From a virus: 64,000 nucleotides of DNA. Shown here piece after piece: positions 6,679 through 14,287 of this stretch. The notes under the pieces were generated by a model. It had not been told where the DNA came from and did not search any database. It worked only from the letters and a program-made list of their open reading frames with translations. The DNA lies in IMG/VR virus record IMGVR_UViG_3300009506_000006, positions 43,866 to 107,865 of that record. The stretch is one strand, 5' to 3'. The first letter of the stretch is position 1; the number at the start of each line of letters is the position of its first letter. Both the position numbers and the translations under genes were made by a program.

Positions 6679-7389
6679 TCAAGATTTCTTGAACGCATTG
6701 TCTAAGGTCATGACTTGGCCGTTCTGCAGCCGAACGCTGCGTCCTGCCAAGAATTTAGCATCAGTTGCTTGGCGCAGCTTGACGTGTGCCGCTTCGAGCG
6801 CTTCTTCGAGTGCCTTAATCTTCTCCTTGCAGATTTTCAGGCTGTCTTCTTTGTCAGTCAATTGCTGCTTGTAATGACGTATATCACGCTGCAGCTGTGA
6901 TTCCCGACCGCTTTGAGTATATCGGACTTCTTTGAGATCGTCGGAAAGCCTGCGATTTTCGGCACGCAATGCATCGATAGTTTCGATTACGGCATTGCCC
7001 AGCTCTATGGCATTGAAAGTTGTCTGCTGCTCGGAATGGGTGCATGCGCACTCATGTTTGTTGCAATCGATTCGATCGACATTAAGAAGCTCGGCAGCTG
7101 TATCTGCAGTGTCCTGGAGCAGATCTTGCTTGAATTTCGGTCCGCGTTTTTTGTGTTTCAACTCTGTCTTGCCAAGCCATCGATAGACAGCTTTTCTGTT
7201 GCCTTTGGCTTCCGGATTGTCACGTTGGACCCAACCGCGTTTTTTGAGCAACGACAGACGATTTTCAATGGCTTTTTTGTTGTCGTCCTTAAAATGTTCG
7301 CAGAGTTCATTGAACGTGAATACCGGATCTTCGCGTGTTTCCAGATATCTAACCAGAAGATCTGAAGGAAAATTATGTACTGCGCGCAT
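6679..7389 (-). CDS. Winged-helix DNA-binding protein with coiled coil
   Basis: The protein has 236 residues from ATG 7389, where AAAGGAAC gives a good ribosome binding site; a further upstream start is less likely. Residues 1-65 read as a winged helix (FPSDLLVRYLETREDPVFTF, then IENRLSLLKKRGWVQRDNPEAKGNRKAVYRW). Residues about 95-110 contain Cys and His (CNKHECACTH). Residues about 120-210 form a long heptad coiled coil. The layout suggests a dimeric transcription regulator or DNA-organising protein of the early operon. Confidence 0.65.
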   Translation of the reverse strand: MRAVHNFPSDLLVRYLETREDPVFTFNELCEHFKDDNKKAIENRLSLLKKRGWVQRDNPEAKGNRKAVYRWLGKTELKHKKRGPKFKQDLLQDTADTAAELLNVDRIDCNKHECACTHSEQQTTFNAIELGNAVIETIDALRAENRRLSDDLKEVRYTQSGRESQLQRDIRHYKQQLTDKEDSLKICKEKIKALEEALEAAHVKLRQATDAKFLAGRSVRLQNGQVMTLDNAFKKS

Positions 7390-7548
7390 TGTCTTGTTCC
7401 TTTCTTTTAAGAGTTGGGTCCGGTGGAGCAATTACTCATTCAGGCGCCCGGACCCGTCGCACCCATAGGAGGGCAGCCCCGACAACCGCTTTTTACGGAC
7501 GCGAATCGGGAAAGCATGCTCCGCATCGCTCCTAACGGTAATGAATGA

Positions 7549-7578
7549 GATGATACAGTCTTTGGCGCCTGTATCATC
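7549..7578. repeat. Perfect 10-bp hairpin
   Basis: GATGATACAG and CTGTATCATC flank a 10-base loop. There is no T tract on either side, so it is not a simple terminator. It lies inside the candidate structured RNA region. Confidence 0.75.
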
Positions 7579-7631
7579 GCTCGCGTCCAACCTCAGCTGT
7601 TGGGGGATAACTACAGCCAAGGATGACATTA

Positions 7632-7867
7632 TTTCAATTTTCAACCAATCGAAACGGGATGGATAATAACCACAAACCAATACGCTGAATAATAATAAAG
7701 GAGGCACATCCCTATTCCTTGAAGCTTGCTGATGTTTTTGCCAGGGGCCTGTGTCCACGTCAGTTAGGTCCACCATGAAGGTCGCCAATGTCGCCCTGGA
7801 ACGCACCTGCCATCTGGGTACTGGCATCAGTTTACTCCAAAAAACTTCGATTGGTTGAAAATTGAAA
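7632..7867. repeat. Perfect 22-bp inverted repeat pair with 192-base interior
   Basis: The left arm (7632-7653) begins TTTCAATTTTCAACC and ends CAATCGAA. The right arm (7846-7867) is its exact reverse complement. Chance occurrence of a 22-base perfect match this close is very unlikely. The interior is GC-rich and encodes no obvious protein. It could be the closing stem of a folded RNA or the ends of a tiny mobile element; no transposase is nearby and I see no target duplication. Confidence 0.8.
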
Positions 7868-7873
7868 CAATTA

Positions 7874-9283
7874 TTATTGTATCTCCGACAATACCGATTC
7901 AATAACTTTGAACCTGCTCTTAAGTGCATACCAGGTCTTGACGTCAACAGTGCCTTTAGCGATCAGATGATAATAGAACACCTTGCGCATTTGCCCTGGC
8001 CGATGTGTACGTGCCAGGCTTTGTAAATATTGTCCCAGGCTAAAGCCCACAGAGAAATAAATGCAATACCTGGCTCGAGTTAAGTCAATGCCCTCGCCAC
8101 CAGCTTGGATCTGCGCAACAAGCACATTGTACTTCCCGGCTTTCCAATCTGCCAATTCATTGTATCTCCCGGACACTTCAGCGCATGACCTGCCGATTGA
8201 TTGGGCTGCAGTTTTGATGCGTTCAAGCTCATTCACGAAACGTGTGAAGATCACCACCGGCTCATCCAATGGCAAATCCTCGAGTATTTCCGTGCACAAC
8301 TCAATTTTAGAATTATCGATAACCAACTCGCGTCCGTCATCTAGTTTGGCAAACCCGCCAGCAAGCTGTGCCAACCTGAGCAACTTGACCAGGGCATTGT
8401 CCACGCTGATTTCGCCACCGGCTGCACGGGCATCCTGTACTTCCGCAATGAATTCCTGCTCGAGCTCACGGTATAGCGCCATGGTTTGGTCGTCCAGATC
8501 GCAACGTCGTTCGATGTGCTGTGTTTCCGGCAAGTCCAGCACATCAGCTGCTTTGACACGGTATGCCATGGAATAAAACTTCTGATTAAGCTCTTCGATA
8601 TTGGTGAACGCTACGACTTGTTTGTTTTCAAAACCGCCCATTATGCAGTATCGCTTGCGAAACAATTGAAACGATCGCCCGAAGATTGCGTCATTGAGCG
8701 CACGATACTGAGCATAGACATCGATCAGGGATGACGGCATGGGAGTCCCTGAGAGCGCCAGACGATGTTTAGCTTTCTTGGCTATACGTGCTGCACCCCA
8801 ACTGGCACGGCCGCCGGGTGCCTTGATTCTGTGGCATTCGTCAAGTATCAGCAAGTCCCAATCATACTGCATTAACACGCCAAGATCTTTAATGCGGTTT
8901 CGAATATGCGTAGGCCCGAGCGGCGGCCGCCAAAACGCATCGTAATTAAATACCGCCGCAATACGCTGATTGCGTACATTCGCCAGCTGCATAGCCTGCT
9001 GGAGTTCCGCGGTCTTGCGCGCTACCGTGCCTTTTGTTGGTGCAAACACATGGAACGGCTGGTGGCTGTGGAGATCGAACTGCTCCGGCCAAACATCGAT
9101 GACTTTCTTGGGGCATAGGATCAGCACCTTGCTGGCGTTCCAACCATTAGCCATGTCGATTGCTGATTTTGATTTGCCGCAGCCCATTTCGAACGCCAAG
9201 TAGAACGCGTACTTGTGAGCCGCCAGTTTCCAGGCCTCGACTTGATGGCTCCAGGGATCAGTCTTGGTTAGAGGATAATGCAT
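7874..9283 (-). CDS. SNF2-family DEAD/DEAH-box helicase
   Basis: The protein has 469 residues. It has Walker A (FEMGCGKSKS, residues 31-40), a DECH box (LLILDECHRIK), motif III (LSGTPMPSS), a motif V region (QAGGEGIDLTRARYCIYF) and motif VI (ARTHRPGQ). The DECH and RTHRPGQ forms are typical of SNF2-like phage helicases, which move on double-stranded DNA and act in replication, recombination or repair. No nuclease domain is attached. Its ATG lies inside the end of a 28-residue upstream frame, implying coupled translation. Confidence 0.9.
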   Translation of the reverse strand: MHYPLTKTDPWSHQVEAWKLAAHKYAFYLAFEMGCGKSKSAIDMANGWNASKVLILCPKKVIDVWPEQFDLHSHQPFHVFAPTKGTVARKTAELQQAMQLANVRNQRIAAVFNYDAFWRPPLGPTHIRNRIKDLGVLMQYDWDLLILDECHRIKAPGGRASWGAARIAKKAKHRLALSGTPMPSSLIDVYAQYRALNDAIFGRSFQLFRKRYCIMGGFENKQVVAFTNIEELNQKFYSMAYRVKAADVLDLPETQHIERRCDLDDQTMALYRELEQEFIAEVQDARAAGGEISVDNALVKLLRLAQLAGGFAKLDDGRELVIDNSKIELCTEILEDLPLDEPVVIFTRFVNELERIKTAAQSIGRSCAEVSGRYNELADWKAGKYNVLVAQIQAGGEGIDLTRARYCIYFSVGFSLGQYLQSLARTHRPGQMRKVFYYHLIAKGTVDVKTWYALKSRFKVIESVLSEIQ

Positions 9284-9344
9284 TCATTTTCTCGTAGATA
9301 GCAACCATACTGTCGAAATATTCGCCAGTTGCTTTGTCCATCAT
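9258..9344 (-). CDS. 28-residue micro-protein coupled to helicase
   Basis: Translated by eye: MMDKATGEYFDSMVAIYEKM, then NALSSNQD and a stop. GAGGAAAA lies just before the ATG, which overlaps the preceding stop as ATGA, and the frame ends 26 bases inside the helicase gene. It may be a genuine micro-protein or a leader that loads ribosomes onto the helicase start. Confidence 0.45.
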   Translation of the reverse strand: MMDKATGEYFDSMVAIYEKMNALSSNQD

Positions 9345-9598
9345 TTTTCCTCAAGTTCATGTTCTACTTGAATAATTAAATCACTCACCATGTCAAAGTT
9401 GTTGATTTGCTGGTAAGCTTCTATGAACAACTTATCAACTTCCATGTTGTCAGGATCGTAAAGAAGATGTTTTAGATTTTCATTAACTCGAAACGCAATA
9501 GCATGCGTTCGAATTCTTTCAACTGGATCACTGATTTTTTTAAGACATTTTATGAAATCCTGAAGAGTTGCAAAATAGTACTGTTGTTTATCAATCAT
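9341..9598 (-). CDS. Small hypothetical helical protein
   Basis: Eighty-five residues with a good AAAGGAAC ribosome binding site. It appears all alpha-helical and acidic, ending in EHELEEK. No cysteine motif or membrane segment. It overlaps both neighbours by four bases in a string of coupled small genes (9258-10735). Function unknown. Confidence 0.6.
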   Translation of the reverse strand: MIDKQQYYFATLQDFIKCLKKISDPVERIRTHAIAFRVNENLKHLLYDPDNMEVDKLFIEAYQQINNFDMVSDLIIQVEHELEEK

Positions 9599-9825
9599 AC
9601 CCGTTCCTTTTTAATATCACCGCAGTATTCGCATTGCAGTATATAATCGATAGCGCAAGGCCTTTCAATTGACTTGTCAAACTTCTCATGCTTCCAATGG
9701 ATATAGACATTGTATGTCTGAATAGTTATCCATTTATGCGGACATTGCATAACTCGGGCTTGCCCACATTTTGTACAGTACTGGTAGCCCTTCTCAACTT
9801 TATCGTATTTGTGCCTGCAAAACAT
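9595..9825 (-). CDS. Small zinc-ribbon protein
   Basis: Seventy-six residues with three Cys pairs: FCRH..., YCTKCGQ, CPH and QCEYCGDIKKERV. YCTKCG and CEYCG are zinc-ribbon knuckles. Such small ribbon proteins are common in phage early operons, with no established role. Confidence 0.6.
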   Translation of the reverse strand: MFCRHKYDKVEKGYQYCTKCGQARVMQCPHKWITIQTYNVYIHWKHEKFDKSIERPCAIDYILQCEYCGDIKKERV

Positions 9826-9827
9826 GG

Positions 9828-10010
9828 TTACAGCTTTTCAAGTTCGATCGTGATGGCCCTGATATATTTACCGTCTACGTATGCATCAACGGAACAGACG
9901 GGCCGGATGTTGATGATTTCAATGCCAGTTTCTTTGTAGAACTGCTCGATCATGGCATGGATGATATCTTCGAGGTTTTTTTTCTTATTCCTGATTTCTT
10001 GCAGTGTCAT
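9828..10010 (-). CDS. Small hypothetical protein
   Basis: Sixty residues from ATG 10010, which overlaps the upstream stop as ATGA. An N-terminal basic helix (LQEIRNKKKNLEDIIHAMIEQFYKETG) is followed by two strands (EIINIRPVCSVDAYVDGKYIRAITIELEKL). No known motif. Confidence 0.6.
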   Translation of the reverse strand: MTLQEIRNKKKNLEDIIHAMIEQFYKETGIEIINIRPVCSVDAYVDGKYIRAITIELEKL

Positions 10011-10735
10011 TGATGTAATCCAAACTCTTCGCGTTCCTGGCACATGACTTCGTAAGCTGCTGTCAAAGTCGGATACAGCGTATTTTCCGCATGTTCGCCG
10101 GTCCAGTTCAGTAGCGTATATTGAATCTTGTCACCCTGCTGCGCTTGGTCGTCAAATCGAATGCTGGCGATTGACGCACAGATGATTTTTCTGCCATTGA
10201 TAAACCATACGGATTGCCCAAGACTGTACTTGATGTTTGGTAGTAAAGCGGAAACTGTAGCTTTGTCGTCCAAATTGTGCGTAGCGATAGCCGGAGTACC
10301 GAAAAAGTCAGAAGGATGTTCAGTGCATGGGATGCCGTGTTTTTGACAGGTTTCTTGAATGATCTTGGATTTCGAAGTCGTTGATTTGAGAACAACAGAG
10401 GCTGCTATTTCGAGACAATTCAGACTGATAAAATCAGCATATTCCTGTGTGGCAATAATCCCTGGAAACTGGCGATAGATCTGCTGCACAACCCATACTT
10501 GGTTTTCGAGACTCCAATCACTGATTTGATCAATAATCTTGGCCATGTCTTCGATCTTGGCACTTTCTTCAATCGATGGATACGGACAAAGACGTTCCAT
10601 GTTGCGGCAAGACCAGGCGACGAACGCATTCGAACTCAGTGCTTCCGGACTATCTTCGTCAATTCGTCGCGCAATCCAGAGTTGATTCTTAAATTCTAAA
10701 CTGTCCATTTTTTCGAATATTTCTTTCGCATCCAT
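10007..10735 (-). CDS. Hypothetical early protein
   Basis: A 242-residue protein, first gene of the leftward early operon after the immunity region. The ATG follows AGGAAG. The N-terminal half is helical with regularly spaced Trp; the C-terminal half has strand-like segments (GQSVWFINGRKIICASIASIRFDDQAQQGDKIQYTLL) that resemble a small beta-barrel. No catalytic motif seen. Its position suggests immediate-early expression. Confidence 0.6.
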   Translation of the reverse strand: MDAKEIFEKMDSLEFKNQLWIARRIDEDSPEALSSNAFVAWSCRNMERLCPYPSIEESAKIEDMAKIIDQISDWSLENQVWVVQQIYRQFPGIIATQEYADFISLNCLEIAASVVLKSTTSKSKIIQETCQKHGIPCTEHPSDFFGTPAIATHNLDDKATVSALLPNIKYSLGQSVWFINGRKIICASIASIRFDDQAQQGDKIQYTLLNWTGEHAENTLYPTLTAAYEVMCQEREEFGLHQ

Positions 10736-10805
10736 AATTAACTTCCTAACTTAGTAAAATTTATAGGAAAACCAATATCATTGATAAACAAATGTATTTT
10801 TTTTG

Positions 10806-10834
10806 TTGACATTCTTACGGACAGTGCGTAAGCT
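10806..10834 (+). promoter_or_regulatory. Plus-strand promoter with embedded operator
   Basis: TTGACA (10806-10811), a 17-base spacer and TAAGCT (10829-10834). The spacer and -10 box contain TCTTAC and GTAAG halves of the palindrome seen at the other phage promoters. Transcription would run into the Cro-like gene in antisense and on toward the repressor at 11212, an arrangement like an establishment promoter. Confidence 0.6.
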
Positions 10835-10835
10835 T

Positions 10836-11078
10836 TCAAACAAGATCCATTTTTTTGGATTTCTTACTCACACCATTGTAAAACGTCGGATATAAAATGA
10901 CGATTTTGCTGACTTCGCCGCCTGACCATTCCTCAATTTTTTCGGCAATAGCTTTGCCGCCAGCAGCGCCGTTAACCAATGAAGTCAAATACACACGCGA
11001 ACATTTCAATTGCTCAGCGGCTTTGTGGTGGGTCAGATGTTTATCTTTTAGGTACTGCTTGAGGGTTTTCATTGACAT
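10836..11078 (-). CDS. Cro-like HTH regulator
   Basis: Eighty residues from ATG 11078 (ATG 11072 also possible). KTLKQYLKDKHLTHHKAAEQLKCSRVYLTSLVNG is a clear helix-turn-helix of the lambda-repressor/Cro fold. It is divergent from the repressor gene at 11212 and is the first gene from the leftward promoter at 11126-11154. It probably antagonises the repressor to start the lytic early programme. Confidence 0.75.
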   Translation of the reverse strand: MSMKTLKQYLKDKHLTHHKAAEQLKCSRVYLTSLVNGAAGGKAIAEKIEEWSGGEVSKIVILYPTFYNGVSKKSKKMDLV

Positions 11079-11125
11079 GCACCAAGTCTCCAGAAATGTG
11101 TTGATTGATTGGATAATCTTGGTCT

Positions 11126-11154
11126 GTCTTACTATGAGTAAGAATCTTTGTCAA
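11126..11154 (-). promoter_or_regulatory. Early leftward promoter with operator
   Basis: On the minus strand TTGACA (11154-11149) and TAAGAC (11131-11126) are 17 bases apart. The spacer and -10 box form TCTTACT-ATG-AGTAAGA, a perfect 7+7 palindrome, so a bound repressor would cover the polymerase site. It reads into the Cro-like gene 48 bases downstream. Confidence 0.75.
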
Positions 11155-11167
11155 GTTTTTTTTGACA
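11149..11167. repeat. Divergent -35 module, copy 1
   Basis: TGTCAAGTTTTTTTTGACA, with a TTGACA hexamer facing each way. The same 19 bases recur at 18011-18029. The plus-facing hexamer (11162-11167) may serve the repressor gene, although I see only a weak -10 box for it. Confidence 0.65.
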
Positions 11168-11211
11168 ATTTTCTCACTCAAAGAAATTGACTTTAAGAAA
11201 GGACTTAGGAT

Positions 11212-11631
11212 ATGAATACAACGCAATCGCTAATGGTCCATGATTTTCAAACCGGAAAGGCGCACAGTCGGATTGTGATTAAAAAACTTGGGAACTACCG
11301 TCATATTCTTGGCAAAAAGATCCGTATCCTGCGCGAAATGGTTGAGATGACTCAAATGGACCTGGCAAACGCTTTGGGCTATACATCGACTGGCATGGTT
11401 AGCCAAATTGAAACTGGCGCTAAAGGTATGGATCCCGAAAAAATTATCAAAGCTGCCAAAATTTTTGGTGTGCACCCGTCTGTATTGATCTCTGATGTCG
11501 AGATGACCCGGGAGGATGTGGAGATGTTCGTCAATTTGTCTATCATACTTAAATCTAAAGATAAAGCTATTCATTTTAGTGCAATTCGTGAATTACTTAA
11601 GTTAAGCGCTGACAAGACCAAGATAAAATGA
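11212..11631 (+). CDS. XRE-family phage repressor (CI-like)
   Basis: The protein has 139 residues. LGKKIRILREMVEMTQMDLANALGYTSTGMVSQIETG (about residues 29-65) is a textbook XRE helix-turn-helix. There is no LexA-like autoprotease domain; the short C-terminal part is helical and probably dimerises, so induction would not follow the RecA-cleavage route. It faces the Cro-like gene and most likely binds the TCTTAC...GTAAGA palindromes found across the window. Confidence 0.8.
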   Translation: MNTTQSLMVHDFQTGKAHSRIVIKKLGNYRHILGKKIRILREMVEMTQMDLANALGYTSTGMVSQIETGAKGMDPEKIIKAAKIFGVHPSVLISDVEMTREDVEMFVNLSIILKSKDKAIHFSAIRELLKLSADKTKIK

Positions 11632-11673
11632 TAATATGCTTTCTTAAATCAATTCTTTGCGGAGAGACTGGGT

Positions 11674-11922
11674 ATGGAGACAAAATTAAATTGGAAGTTG
11701 GTTGACATTATCCGCAACAAACACAAACACCCTGAACTGTATTATTGGACACAAATTAGACTGCGCATACTAGCCACGCTTTGTCTTGTCGAACGCAATC
11801 ATGAGACTGCTCATGCCAAGAAGACCAACGATCACTCTGTGAGCATGTTGACATCATGGTTTAATTTGTTTTTGGCGTTATCATGGTTACTGTTTGACGC
11901 AACTAATTTGACGTTATTCTAA
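11674..11922 (+). CDS. Small putative membrane protein in lysogeny region
   Basis: Eighty-two residues with GGAG nine bases before the ATG. The C-terminal third (LTSWFNLFLALSWLLFDATNLTLF) is hydrophobic and could insert in the membrane; the N-terminal part is basic and helical. It lies between repressor and excisionase, where lysogenic accessory genes such as exclusion proteins often occur. Function unknown. Confidence 0.5.
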   Translation: METKLNWKLVDIIRNKHKHPELYYWTQIRLRILATLCLVERNHETAHAKKTNDHSVSMLTSWFNLFLALSWLLFDATNLTLF

Positions 11923-11963
11923 ATTTTTTTTCTTGCTTTAAGTAAAGACTTGCGTATTTTTTT

Positions 11964-12224
11964 ATGTCTTCACATCTTACCGAAAGTAAGCGCTGGCTGA
12001 AGCTTAAGGACGCTATCAAGTATTCCGCCATCGGTCGTGATCGACTCAAGCAGCTTGCTCGCAACGGTGTGATCATTGGTTTTCATGACACAGACAATGC
12101 TAGACACGATTGGATTTTCGACCGGCTTTCTATCGACTCGTACAGGCTTACTCAGTATCACCTGCAGTCCACCATAACGACTCAAATAGCTAATGACATA
12201 GCGCTTGAAGTTTTGAATCGGTAA
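11964..12224 (+). CDS. Excisionase-like DNA-binding protein
   Basis: Eighty-six residues. RWLKLKDAIKYSAIGRDRLKQLARNGVIIGFHD resembles the MerR/excisionase winged helix (helix, turn, recognition helix, then a wing before DWIFDRLSID). It ends four bases before the integrase start on the same strand. The likely role is directing excision by the neighbouring integrase, or regulating it. Confidence 0.65.
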   Translation: MSSHLTESKRWLKLKDAIKYSAIGRDRLKQLARNGVIIGFHDTDNARHDWIFDRLSIDSYRLTQYHLQSTITTQIANDIALEVLNR

Positions 12225-12228
12225 TGTT

Positions 12229-13221
12229 ATGGCTGAGACCATGAAACTCTATCGCTATTTCAATGGCTATTGGTATGTGCGCCGACCGGACGGAGCCCGC
12301 AAATCGCTCAAGACTCGTAATGCTGATGAAGCTACTCGCATTTACAAAGCCATGCAACGTGCTGTACTTCAAGGCAAGCTCACTGCCCTGGATTCTGAAC
12401 GCCGTGTAACAATCGCGCAGCTGCAACCAGAATTTTTTGACAGCCGTGATGAACTATCCGCTGATACTGTGGCTGCTTACCGCCTGGCATTTAAACAGCT
12501 GGCTGAATTTTTCGGCGGATCCACCCTAATTTCGCGTATAACTGCACGACGTTTATCTGAATTCAAATATCTGTGCCGTGCTCGCGGTGTTACAGATGTT
12601 TCAATTAACACCTATCTGCGCCATATTCGCAGTATTTTGAACTTTGCTTTTAACTGTGGTTATCTCAAAGACAAGGTATTGGTTCCGATAATTCCAATCG
12701 GTGTGCGTCACCCGCGAATTTTGACTCGGGACGAAATTGATCTGTTGTTATGTCATGCTGCACATTGCCGATCACACATGACACCGATCATTGCTTTTGC
12801 ATTATGGACTGGCTGCCGACGTTATGAAATCTGGTCTCTGTCATGGGAACGCGTGCGTAAAGGCTACTGCACTGTACTTGGCAAGGGACGCCGCGAGCGC
12901 ACGATTCCGTTGCTGCCGGGAGCTGTGGAAGCTATGGGCTCACACAAAGACATTGGCCCGGTATTTTGGCATCCGAACGATATCGACCGATATTCTAAGG
13001 AATTTAAGCGTTTGGCACGTGACTGCGAACTCGAAGGTGTGAGCTTCCACAAATTGCGCCACACCGCAGCCTGCAACATGTTGGCGGCCGGCGTGGAATT
13101 GCGTTACGTGCAAGAGATGCTGGGACACAGCCAAGTAAACACAACTCAGATCTACGTGCAAGTCGTGCGCGATAAACTCAAAGAACAGCTGACTGAAAAA
13201 TTTACGGAATTTGTGCTTTAA
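12229..13221 (+). CDS. int: Tyrosine recombinase integrase
   Basis: The protein has 330 residues. An N-terminal arm-binding region and a SAM-like core-binding domain (about 65-150) precede the catalytic domain, with Arg197 (TGCRRYE), Lys219, His274-x-x-Arg277 (HKLRH), His300 (LGH) and nucleophile Tyr309 (TQIYVQV). All catalytic positions are present, so the enzyme should be active. It should recombine the attP at about 14.7 kb with a host tRNA-Lys gene. A second start, MKLYRYF, lies four codons in. Confidence 0.93.
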   Translation: MAETMKLYRYFNGYWYVRRPDGARKSLKTRNADEATRIYKAMQRAVLQGKLTALDSERRVTIAQLQPEFFDSRDELSADTVAAYRLAFKQLAEFFGGSTLISRITARRLSEFKYLCRARGVTDVSINTYLRHIRSILNFAFNCGYLKDKVLVPIIPIGVRHPRILTRDEIDLLLCHAAHCRSHMTPIIAFALWTGCRRYEIWSLSWERVRKGYCTVLGKGRRERTIPLLPGAVEAMGSHKDIGPVFWHPNDIDRYSKEFKRLARDCELEGVSFHKLRHTAACNMLAAGVELRYVQEMLGHSQVNTTQIYVQVVRDKLKEQLTEKFTEFVL

Positions 13222-13231
13222 ATATGCAATT

Positions 13232-13309
13232 TGGTGATCCTGGTGGGAATCGAACCCACGTTACCGGGATGAAAGCCCGACCTCCTTTCCAATTTGGATG
13301 CACAGGATC
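13232..13309 (-). tRNA. tRNA-Glu (TTC)
   Basis: Acceptor GATCCTG pairs with CAGGATC, followed by A73 and an encoded CCA (13234-13232). The anticodon arm is TCGGG-CTTTCAT-CCCGG, giving anticodon TTC. The T-arm GTGGG-TTCGATT-CCCAC is canonical. The D-arm has one mismatch. It is convergent with the integrase gene. Confidence 0.88.
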
Positions 13310-13318
13310 ATAAGACGT

Positions 13319-13402
13319 TGGTGGACGGGGGAGGAATTCGCACCTCCACAGCAAGCGCGGGGGATTTACAGTCCCTTGGGTTCACTCGTACCCAGCCCGT
13401 CC
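13319..13402 (-). tRNA. tRNA-Tyr (GTA), atypical T- and D-loops
   Basis: GGACGGG/CCCGTCC acceptor plus A73 and encoded CCA. The anticodon arm GGGA-CTGTAAA-TCCC gives GTA. A long variable arm is present, as expected for bacterial Tyr. The T-loop reads TGCGAATT, an eight-base loop with G at position 55 instead of T, and the D-loop lacks the usual GG pair. Its 5' part overlaps the end of the zinc-protein gene 13366-13884 by 37 bases. Confidence 0.82.
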
Positions 13403-13884
13403 AGTTGTTTTGAGTCGATCGTTGTCTGTTTCTTTGTACCAGCTGCAGTCGAGAAACTTAAATCACGTTCGTTATTCATTAAGTCAAAGCCGGATGCCAT
13501 GCATTTGTAACCGTGCTCTTTGAGTAGATCGATGAGATCATCGTCCAGCTTTTCATTGGGCGGACCGTCATAATAGATATTAAGATCTTTCGTTTTGTCT
13601 GCATGCTGCATATTGGGCAGTGTTCGACCAAATGCTCCTATCTCATAGTCGCAATCACATCCTATTGCCTGCATGTCGCATATTGGACAGCGCTCGACAT
13701 CACATCCGGGATGATGTGGCATGCCGTGCTTGGCACCACAATCGTTGCACCGACCATTCGGCTCGTCGAAGTGATCCGTAGACCGCGGCACCCATTTTGA
13801 ACGCTTGTTTTTTCTGGCATGCGTGTATAGACATCCGTCAGCTTTCAGCATGTCTTGTTTACAATACTGACAAATTGCTCCCAT
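13366..13884 (-). CDS. Multi-zinc-ribbon protein overlapping tRNA-Tyr
   Basis: The protein has 172 residues. CQYC near the N-terminus, CNDCGAKHGMPHHPGC and CPICDMQAIGCDCD give eight or more metal-ligand candidates. A later helical segment (DDDLIDLLKEHGYKC) follows. The last dozen codons are read through the 5' half of tRNA-Tyr, so either the real stop is misplaced by an indel or the two genes truly share sequence. No function recognised. Confidence 0.6.
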   Translation of the reverse strand: MGAICQYCKQDMLKADGCLYTHARKNKRSKWVPRSTDHFDEPNGRCNDCGAKHGMPHHPGCDVERCPICDMQAIGCDCDYEIGAFGRTLPNMQHADKTKDLNIYYDGPPNEKLDDDLIDLLKEHGYKCMASGFDLMNNERDLSFSTAAGTKKQTTIDSKQLDGLGTSEPKGL

Positions 13885-13915
13885 TGATTCTTACCTTTCA
13901 TTTAGACGATTTCAA

Positions 13916-14155
13916 TTATGCTGCCTTGCTAGACACAAATTTATCAATTGCAAAGCCTTTTTCCTCCAATTCGCAGGCGGTCAGTTCGAATGTCCGGTAG
14001 CTTTCCCCGCAAGTCTGGCAGCGCCGGGTGCGTCGAACCGCTTCGTTGAAGTTTGTGCCGATCATTTTGTGGTATCGCGAATCTGTAACAGTTGAGCTGC
14101 TGCTGCCGCAATGTGGACAGGTCAGTAGACACCGCAGACCGCCTTGGCTGCTCAT
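13916..14155 (-). CDS. NrdR/Ogr-like zinc-ribbon protein
   Basis: Seventy-nine residues. CPHCGSSSSTVTDSRYHKM...VRRTRRCQTCGESYRTFEL follows the N-terminal zinc ribbon of NrdR and also Ogr/Delta late activators (CPxCG...SR...RRRxCxxCGxxFxTxE). The ATP-cone of NrdR is absent. An Ogr-type transcription activator fits a phage context better than an NrdR repressor, but this is inference. Confidence 0.65.
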   Translation of the reverse strand: MSSQGGLRCLLTCPHCGSSSSTVTDSRYHKMIGTNFNEAVRRTRRCQTCGESYRTFELTACELEEKGFAIDKFVSSKAA

Positions 14156-14287
14156 GGAGTCTCCCTTTTAGTTAGTTTGGCAAACCTACACGGACGCCCC
14201 ATTGCGCCTCGCCTTCGATAACCAATTTAGACGTCGAGCTTATGGTTATCACCCCTCAACCCCCTCAGCTTGCCATTTTGTGCATTG
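14156..14287. other. Intergenic spacer with one hairpin
   Basis: No gene seen. GATAACC and GGTTATC can pair around a 20-base loop. The promoter of the downstream small gene may lie here, but no clear boxes are visible. Confidence 0.3.

Larger units (their letters stand above)
7390..7873 (-). ncRNA. Candidate structured non-coding region
   Basis: This 484-base gap between the coiled-coil gene and the helicase gene is dense in complementary segments: GGGTCCGG/CCGGACCC (7416-7423 with 7448-7455), CTCATTCA/TGAATGAG (7435-7442 with 7542-7549), a 10-bp perfect hairpin (7549-7578) and a perfect 22-bp inverted repeat (7632-7653 with 7846-7867). The first two cross each other, allowing a pseudoknot. 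A 171-codon frame crosses the region but has no recognisable protein character. The strand is inferred from the flanking operon. It matches no riboswitch or ribozyme I know. Confidence 0.5.

Noticed and set aside
6200-6682. Longer start for paralogue 8 (160 residues)
   Set aside because: The extra N-terminus is read through the neighbouring gene in another frame, and the internal ATG at 6457 has an AGGAG site.
7632-7867. Possible CRISPR repeats (arms start like GTTTCAA and contain CGAAAC)
   Set aside because: There are only two copies and they are inverted, not direct. No spacer array and no cas gene are visible.
7432-7947. 171-codon open frame across the structured gap
   Set aside because: Composition and lack of a ribosome binding site do not look like a protein, and the frame is crossed by several perfect inverted repeats. 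I treat it as non-coding, with the caveat noted in the findings.
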